Below, one piece after another: positions 1 to 9,000 of a stretch of 15,672 bases of DNA. Every line of letters starts with the position of its first letter. The first letter of the stretch is position 1. A program made the translations under genes and the position numbers. The stretch comes from Pirellulaceae bacterium (GTDB lineage: Bacteria; Planctomycetota; Planctomycetia; Pirellulales; Pirellulaceae), in assembly GCA_013002105.1 (NCBI GenBank), contig JABDKS010000258.1, positions 1 to 15,672 of the forward strand. Reading direction: 5' to 3'. The notes beneath the pieces are model-generated. The model saw nothing but the letters and a program-made list of their open reading frames with translations. It had not been told where the DNA came from and did no database searches.

Positions 1-1
1 G

Positions 2-3000
2 GCCAACACGACTCTGGAGCAAAACGCTGACGGTCGCGGTACCACCAATGACACGCGTGTGGGACGTGGCGACAACGCACCGAGCACCGTGTTTGTCAGT
101 GCATCGCAACCCATCATCATTGGCAACGATTTTGTCGACGGCGGCTCATCGGCGTTATCGTTCGATGTCAATTCGCTCAGCAGTCTTGAAATCAACGACC
201 CGGGTCGATCGACTGGAATGCTTGATCGAACCAGTGTCGTCGGCAACACCGGTCCGCTGATCCAAAACAACTCCATGACCGGCAACGCCATTAATGGACT
301 GCAGGTCCGCGGCGGGGAATTGGCAACCGCCGGTGTTTGGGATGACATCGACATGGTGCACGTTGTCACCGAATCGATCGAGATCCCCAATCAACACATT
401 TTCGGCGGTCTGCGTCTGCAAAGCGATGCACGCGGCAGTCTGGTAGTGAAATTTGAAAGTGGCGACAATGCAAATGCGGGGATCGTTGTTGGTGGTACCC
501 TGCTGACCGGAGCCGAGCAACTGCGTGACATTCCCGATCGAATCGGCGGTGCTCTGCAAATCATTGGTCACCCCGATTTCCCTGTTGTCTTGACGACCCT
601 GCAAGACGACTTTTCCGGAGCCGGATTCACTCGCAGCGGAACGCCCGCGGTCGATACCAACGGCGATGGAATCCGTGGCGGAGACTTGGGCGATCAGCAG
701 TTCGACGGACTTTCGATTTCACCCAACGGCGGTGTAACCACTGGCGGGCCCTCGTTCGTCATTCTGCCAACCGGTCCCGAAGTCAACTTGGGTACGACCA
801 TCAACAACGATGTCGACCCCAACACGCCCGGTTATTTCGAAGTGACCGTACCGGACGCCAATGACATCTCTCTCGATAGCGTCACGTACCAAACACCCGC
901 GGGACTTGTCCTGACCAACCAGGATTTGATTTTTCAGTACAGCACCTACGTGACGGTCGGTAACACCACACTCAACCTGTCGGCCACGAACATCACTCAG
1001 GCGGCGACCTTGATCGCGGACGACTTGGTCGAAAGTCGTGGCACATTTGCAGGCCCCAATGGTCAAGTCAACTGGATTGCACGCAGCACGTTCATCGACG
1101 GCGTAGCCAGTTTGTTCACCACGCTGGTTCTGGATGCCGAGGGCGGTGGTGCACTGGGCGATATTCGCGTGACGACCTACCTGGACGAAGACATCAATGT
1201 GGCGACGGACGATATTCTGACGACGACGGGAACACCCGGCGCATCAGATTTCCGCGTCTACACACTCGACGGACCCGATCGTGTCGGATTCGCGCAAGGC
1301 GGTTATTACACCCAAGACGGCGTGAACCTGATCAACGCGACTTGGACAGGTTGGGCAGCCGATGTGTTCCCCGATTTGGAAACGGCGATCGCCGGCAGCA
1401 CGCAAACTTTCTCGATCGCAGGCACCATCGACGTCGCTGCGTTACCGCCGTTTGTCGATCCAGCCCTGGGCAATGCCAACGGCCCCAACGACGTCACCAC
1501 CGCGTTTGCTTGGAACACGTCGGCCACCGCATCGACCGCGACAATCACCAGTTTCTTGGAACTCTTGCCGACCGATCCCAGTCGGACGGGACAGGTGGAC
1601 ACGTTCGAGGCAGGACTGTGGAACGGGATCACGATTCGCGAAGCGGCCAGCGACCGAAACGTGGCGGCGATTGCCGAAGAAGAACCGGTCCGCACCGCGG
1701 TATTTGGCACCAACGATATCCCCAGCCAATCGCAATTCCTGGGCGAACTAGCTCCCAACGAACAGTCCGGTGACGAAAATCGTCGCCTCGGTTTCGTGAT
1801 CGACGGCGCTGTCACCACGCGTGATGACATCGACGTTTATTCTTTCGTTGCCGAAAGTAACACCGAAATCTGGTTGGACATCGACCGCACCGGCAACCAG
1901 TTCGACTCGGTAGTGGAATTGATCGATGCCAATGGCCGAGTCCTGGCCGCATCGAATGATTCACTACTGACCGAAACCAACCCGAATGCCGTCTTCGTCG
2001 CCAGTGACGTCAATCCCGATGCCGCCCAACCACTGTCAGTGGTGCCGGATCGATTGCAGGCACAAGAAATCACGATTACTGAATCGGTGGTCGATGCGAC
2101 CGCGGGCGAAATCACTCTGACGCCGTCCAACAGTTTGCTGACGGTCAGCGTTCCCTTTGACACGTTCTTGACCGACCCGGCTGATTCGATCCGATTGGCC
2201 TTGGAGACAAATTACCCCGAACTCGGTCCGGTCACCGCGACTCTGCTGCGTCGTTCGGCACGCGTGGTGGATCCAGCGACTGGAAACCTTCTTCGCGCCG
2301 GCGAAGATTTTGTTGTCCGCTTGCAATTTGACGAAACGCTTTTCGTCGGCGCCAGTGCACCCGTGGTCGCGGTTGCCACGACCGGTGTTGTCGGTCCATC
2401 GCCGGTAGATGCAACGCCACGAGAAGTCTTGCTCGATTCGCAGCTGCAAGATACTTATTCGTCCAACGCAAAAGACGCCGGCATGCGACTGCGACTGCCG
2501 GGTGAAGCGAACACGCGGAACCTGTATCACATCCGTGTTCGCAGTAGCAACACGCCCAATCCGCTTGACTTTGCAACGCTGACCAACCCAAGTCTGGTTC
2601 GCGGCGGTTTGACAACGGGACGTTATGAGCTGCAAGTCCGCATTCAAGAGCAGGACGAGCGTCCGGGCACGCAAGTCCGACTGGCCGACATTCGTTATGC
2701 GACGACCGGATTGCAGATCATCGGTCAACCATTGCATTCGCCGCTGCTGGGTGAAGAGTATGAAACCACGGCGTCCAACGAGACACTCGCCGAGGCACAA
2801 CCGCTGGGTTACTTTGGCGCCAACGCTGACTTGACCGTCGGTGAATCCAATTTGCTGGCGAGCGATCAATTGGCAAAGTCCTTTGCCGGGATGATTGATT
2901 CCGCTACCGACGTCGACTGGTACCAATTCGATATTCAGTATGAAAACCTGACTCGTGACGCTGCCAGTCTGTATTTGTCGACCGTGTTTGATTTGGATTA

Positions 3001-6000
3001 CGCGTCCAACTTTGCTCGTAGCGACATGGCCTTGTACGTATTCAATGCAGCAGGCCAACTGATCCTTGTTGGTGGTGACAGCAATATCGCGGACGATCAA
3101 CCCGGCAGCGCAAACTCCAACGATACCGGCGATTTGGATCGTGGATCCGCGGGCAATCAAGATCCTTACATCGGTACAGCGGAACTGGCCGAAGGCACAT
3201 ACTTTGTTGCCGTCTCCAACCAAACTCAGGTTCCACTACCGCTAGATCAGTTTTTCAACCGTAATACGTTGAACCCACTACTACGATTGGAACCCATTGA
3301 TTCGGTCACGCGAATTGCCGAAGACCATATCTTCGTTTCCGGCGGAGGCACCGCTTCGGCACCGGAAGTCCCACTGCTGTTTGACAATAACTCGTTCGTC
3401 GAATACACGTTCGACGACGTCCTACTGTACGTCAACACATCGGCCGGCCTGACCTTGGTCAATCCGTTCACCGGCGACAACTACGGCCCAGTCGGAACGT
3501 TTAATCAGAACCGAACATTCAGTGACGTCGCATTTGCCGCCAACGGCGAACTGTTCGGCTACAGCGACTTCGTTGGACCGGCGACTGACGCGACTTGGTT
3601 CTATCACAACATCGACACCGGGGACGCGTCACTGGGTGCACCGATCAGCGTGGGTGCAGGGATCACAACTTACCAGTGGGACGGAGTCGTTCAGCTTGAC
3701 GGCAACGGTAACCAAGTCGGTATTCCGACACTGAACGTTGTCAGCAACACCGGTTTGGCCGTCGAAGGCATTACGATCCGCGAACGAAACAATGTCGAAG
3801 AAGGTTTCTTCATCGCCAATCGTCCCGACGTGGGTGCTTTGGGCGTCGACTACTTTGACAACATTCTTTATCGATTCGACGAACGAACGGGCCTCTCGCA
3901 AGGTGCCAATGTCGATCCGATCTTCGTCGGCAACGGCGGTGCTGGTACCTCGCCTCGCGAAGTTGGCCAGTTAGATACCGTTGCTCCTCTGACGGCACGA
4001 CCCATTCAATTGGGCATCACGTCGGCCACGGAAATCAACCGCTTTGGTGTCTCTCAGCAGAGCATTTTTGACGGCGACAGCTTTACGTTGGACGATTTGA
4101 CGAATCCTCCTGTCACGTTTGAATTCGACCAATCGTTCACGCTGACTGCCAATGGCGCCAATCCCGTTCGCGACGGAGACGCCATTCAAATCGACGGCAA
4201 GGTTTTTGAATTCAACACAGGCACTCGGATCCAATTGGATCAAGTTGCACCGGCCGGACTGCTGTCTGACGGAGCGACCCTGAGTGTCGTCGGTGTCAAC
4301 GGTCAAACGGCTCGTTTTGAATTCGTGCGATTTGGCCAACCAGCAACCGGCAACATTGCCATTACCACGGTCGACGCCTTTGGCAACGCACGCCCAATGG
4401 CATCGATCACGCGTGACTTGGCCAATGCCATCAACGCGAACGTGTTAGGTGTCGGAGCGATTTCCCGAAATGACGAGGTCTTCTTTACCGGTCAAGCGCC
4501 AGCGTCACTGACCGTGACCGGGCCGGGTGTCAATTTGATTGGCAACAACGGCACGACGATCGCAGGTGCTGTTGCAATCAATGTCGAAGAGACCGTTGCT
4601 CGTGAATCTTTGATCATCGCCATCGCCGATACACTGCGTGCAAATGGCGTCGCAGTATCCAACGAAGGCACACAGTTGTCGTTACCTGCGGCAGCCGCGG
4701 TAACGATTCTGACCGGAGACGCACTGACGCTGACAGGCAGTCCTGGTGTGACGCCGGGAAATGTTGCGATCCTGGTCTTCCCAACCGATTCCGCACAGAT
4801 CTTGGCGCGACGAATCGAATCGGCCGTCGACAATTTGCCGGCCAACCAGTTGCCCAACGTGACGGTCACACCACAAGGTCGTTCGCTCAGTATCGCTGGC
4901 GCGGTAATCACCAACGTGTCGGGCAACCTGACAGCAGGCGGTGTGCCAACCGGTGGGATGATCACGGGCGTTGAACTGCTTGGCAATGATCTCTACGCGG
5001 TTACCAACACGGGTGGATTGTTCCGTGTCGGCAGCGGTACGCTCGCTGCCGATGGAAACCGTCAGATCGGTCAATACGTCAGCCGGAGTACGGACCTGAT
5101 CGGCATCAATTTTTCAGGACTCCGAGCTGGTCCCGCCCATGTTCAAGATGGCGAATTGAGCAACATACTGTTTGGAATTACGTTCACCGGTGACGTCTAC
5201 GCATTCAATACGTTTGGTGAACTGCAGCCGGTCTTTGCCGGTGGCCGCTCGGTGATTTCGACGGGCATTTTCGGTGCCGAAGGACTCGACTTCAGCACGC
5301 TCGATTACAACCTCTGGCACGTTACCGATACTCGGGAAACAGATCCTGGTCACGGCATCAATCCGATTGCTACCTACCGTGCCGGCTCGGGTGGCGGAAA
5401 CAGCTTGGCCTTTACCTTCGAGGACGATTTTCAATTCCTCTACCCAGGGCTTGCCGAGTATCCCGGATTGCAACCGCGGATCGACGGGGAACCGGTCAAT
5501 AGCACCTACAACTTCCCCGGTGGTGCCAAGGGCGTCCTGAATTCCAACCCGTTCAACTTGGAAGGTTATTCACCCAATGACCAACCGATGTTGTACTTCA
5601 ACTACTTCCTGGAAACGGACGACGGACCCGACCGACTGCGTATCTACGTTGTCACCGAACAAGGTGTCGAACACCTGGTGTCATCTAATAGCGATACGCG
5701 ATTCTTGGGGACACCCGACGACGAGTTCGATGACCCGTCACCGTTCGTCGCACCTTACATCGACGAAATCGATGTCGAGACACAGCAGTTGTACGACAAC
5801 ACGAACAACTGGCGACAAGCTCGTGTGCCCCTGAGCGAATTTGCCGGCGAGCGCAATTTGACATTGCGTATCGAATACACCACCAACGGGAGTACCCGAA
5901 CCGGATCCAACGCGATACGAACCATCGCAGGCGACTTGTTGATCGAAGGTCAGCAAATCACGGTCAACAACGAAACGTTCGTGCTGGACTTTGCACCTAC

Positions 6001-9000
6001 CCTGTCGGTCCCCTCGGGCAGCATTCTGGCTGACCTCTATGACCAAGGTCCCGCGGTGCAATCGACCATCACAATCGATGGCCAAGAATACTTGCTAAAC
6101 GATGGCACTCGGACGCCGGGCACCAACCAAATCTCCATCGATTTGTTGCTCAACACGCTACCTGGCACCACGTTGTCGGATCTTTCCGCTGACGAAATTG
6201 CCACGGCGATCTCCGAAGCAATTCGCACCAATCCACCGCCGAATCCGCTGGTCACAAACTTTAACTTCTCCGATCCAGAAGACACTCCCGGTGCAACGGG
6301 GCAAAACGACTTCATCTACGAAGCAACCGTATTGCCTTACAGCAGCGGCAATCTGACCATCACTGGTACCGGCCGACTCGGTACCGACCCGGCTCTGGGA
6401 TCGGTTCAGCACACCGATGATGTCGACCTGCTTCGCGTCAACGTGGTCCGCGGAACAACAATTTCGGTAGCAGGAACGTTTGATTTCAACACGGCGTTAA
6501 CACCGGTGGTCAGGTTCTTTGACTCCGACGGCGCCGTGTTGCCCACCACTTTCAACACGACCAACAATACGTTTGATTACACCGCCACGACTGACGGTGT
6601 TGTCTTTATCGGGATCAGCGGTACCGGCAATGAAAGCTACGATCCTCGCCTGCCGGGAACGGCCAGCAATGGTTTGGTCGATACATACAACCTGTCGGTC
6701 AACATCAATTTGTCAACGGCCATTTTGACCGATGCGAACACCATCGAGATTAATGGCACGTCGTCGTTGACGACTTCACCGAGCAACCTGTTTACGGTGG
6801 TGGGCACCGATGTATTGGATGGAATCCCGATCCGTATCAGTCGTTTCATGACGCCATCAGAAGTCGCCGAACAGGTCCAACGCGCGATAGCGAATCGATT
6901 CACCGGTGGCGACTTTGGTAGTCTGCCAACGGCCGGAGCAACCGTCACGCTGCCCGATTTTGTCATTAATGATCCTGGTCCGTTCTCGAACACGGCGCTG
7001 CGATATGGCGACAATTATCGTTCGATCGATCCCGTTGACGGAGCCCGCAACAATACGTTTGAGGGCGTGTTCCTGGATGACTTCATCATCGGCTTTGCCG
7101 AACGTGGCGAAACGGCGACCGGATCCAATGTCGTCGACTCAGCGTTTATTACCGACGGTTTGCCAAGCATTCCCGTGCCGGCCGATCCAGTCAGCAATTT
7201 GCAAACTGGTTCCTACCAAGTCGAAATTCGTGACGGCAGCGAATATGTCGCCTCCGGCATTGACACCGCATTCCGAACGATCAACACCAATGATCGACTG
7301 GCCGAATCGTCACGGTCAATCGTTGCCCGCAGTGCAAGTCAACTCCAAGACGGATTCATGTTCTCGATCTCCGATGGTCGATCGACCGTTGAATTTGAGT
7401 TCGATCTGGTTGAATCCAATACCGGGGTGACGCCAGGTCGGGTTGCCGTCCCTTACACGTTGTTGGCAGTGGAACCGGGGAGCGAAGAAATCGACGTGGT
7501 GACTGGACTGCCATTACTGGGCACCGGTGTCATTCGTCCGCAGACGGCCACCGAAGTCGCATTCAGTATCATCGATGCCGTTAACCGAACCGATGTGCAA
7601 TCGATTATCGACGTACCCGCGTTGCCAAGCAGCGGCGTGGATGCCATCACTGATTCACGAATCAATCTGTTCGGCGAAGTCTTGGTGAGCAATCCCGATG
7701 GCGCGTTGGCCGCCGTCACCCTGGGTGAAAGCCGCGGTGACGCCAACCGTGAACGCGACAGTCAAGGAGTCATCCTGATCGAAAACAGTCGGTTCTTGTC
7801 CAACGAAGAATACGGCATCGATATCACCCATGATGTCACGGCCGACATCAATGGCAATCCTACCGAATCGATCGTCCGTTACCCACGGAACCTGATCGAA
7901 TTGAATACAGAGAATCTGAAACCCGGTGTCGTGGTTCAAAGTAACGTCTTTGCATTCAACGGCAGCGGTGGTTTGCAGATCGCCGGCATCGATGGCTTGG
8001 TGAACGAAACCGGAGCCGATCCTGTTCCGTTCGAGCGAATTGTCAACAACACCTTTATCGGTGGAACCATCACAGCCGGAACACAGTCACCGGCAGCGAC
8101 GTTCCAGGGAATCTTGTTCGACCAAGGCACTATCTCGTTTGCTGATTCGGTCTTCGATTACTCGCCCGACGCGGGCGGTGCTGCCCCAACATTTGCATTC
8201 CAAGATGAAACGCAGGCCTTGGGCGCACCCGATGGCGGCGGACGTGGACCCGAACCGCTCGACGGATCCACCACCGTGTCACTGGGTCTGGGTGGAACAC
8301 TGACCGTCGAATTTACCGACAATCTGTTGACCGGCAGCGGCGATGCGCGACCCGACTTGATCGTCTTCGAAACCGGTGCGGTCGAATCGGTCCGCGTTGA
8401 AATCAGTCGCGACGGACAATCCTTCTTTGACGTCGGACTGCTGGGCGGTCTGACCAATCAACTGGACATCGATGCGTCTGGCTTTGGCAGTCAAGATCGA
8501 TTTTCTTTCGTGCGTCTGACCGATGTTCGACAAGGTGATCCGAACATTGCTCAACTGGGTGCGGACATCGACGCGATCGGTGCCTTGAGTACCGTGCCGG
8601 TTGATAACTTCACTCCCGGTGGTGCGGGCATCACGGTCGTGGGCGATGCTGCACCCGCATTGCTGAACAATGTGATCAGCAATTCCGATACGGGCATCCA
8701 AATCGATCCCACCAACACCAGCGTCGTTTTGGGTGGCAACACCTACTACCGAAACACCGAGAATATCCCACCGGGTGCATCGTTTGGCCAATTTGCTCAG
8801 GTGCTCTCACCATCGGAAGTGGTGTTCGTGGCACCCGCCGACTTGGTGTTCGCTCCAGCAGCCGGTGCCTCGATCATCGATAGTTCGATTGACTCGCTGG
8901 AAGACCGCGCGAGTTTGACCACCGTTCGTAATCCGCTGGGCATCCCGCCGTCTCCCATCCTTGCTCCGCGATTGGACGTCAACGGTCAACTGCGAGTCGA

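Larger units (their letters stand above)
5395..7130 (+). other. Lectin/jelly-roll-like region split by repeats and a third PPC-like domain
   Basis: The first part (nt ~5395-5895) contains LAFTFEDDFQFLYPG, FNLEGYSPNDQPMLYFNYFL, an acidic loop, NNWRQARVPLSEFAG and LTLRIEYTTNGS, which reads as a beta-sandwich of concanavalin/jelly-roll type. A closing piece, NNTFEGVFLDDFIIGFAERGE (nt ~7050-7115), is typically the last strand of such a domain and occurs about 1150 bases later. Between them lie module array B, a PPC-like domain and a degenerate module (~6725-6955; LTDANTIEINGTSS ... TPSEVAEQVQRAIANRF). The fold assignment is tentative. The separation of 'LTLRIEYTT' from 'FLDDFIIGF' by unrelated text is visible directly. 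Confidence 0.45.

Noticed and set aside
59..61. GTG as the start of the giant protein
   Set aside because: The frame is open for 19 further codons to the window edge with the same protein character, and the N-terminal export signal expected for such a protein is absent. The gene is most likely cut by the window.
48..260. 70-residue reading frame starting at ATG 48
   Set aside because: It overlaps the giant gene in another frame and has no recognisable features or ribosome site.
2036..3223. 395-residue reading frame on the minus strand
   Set aside because: It lies entirely opposite the giant coding frame. Its residues (rich in Arg, Gln, Cys, His) look like a complement shadow with no domain pattern.
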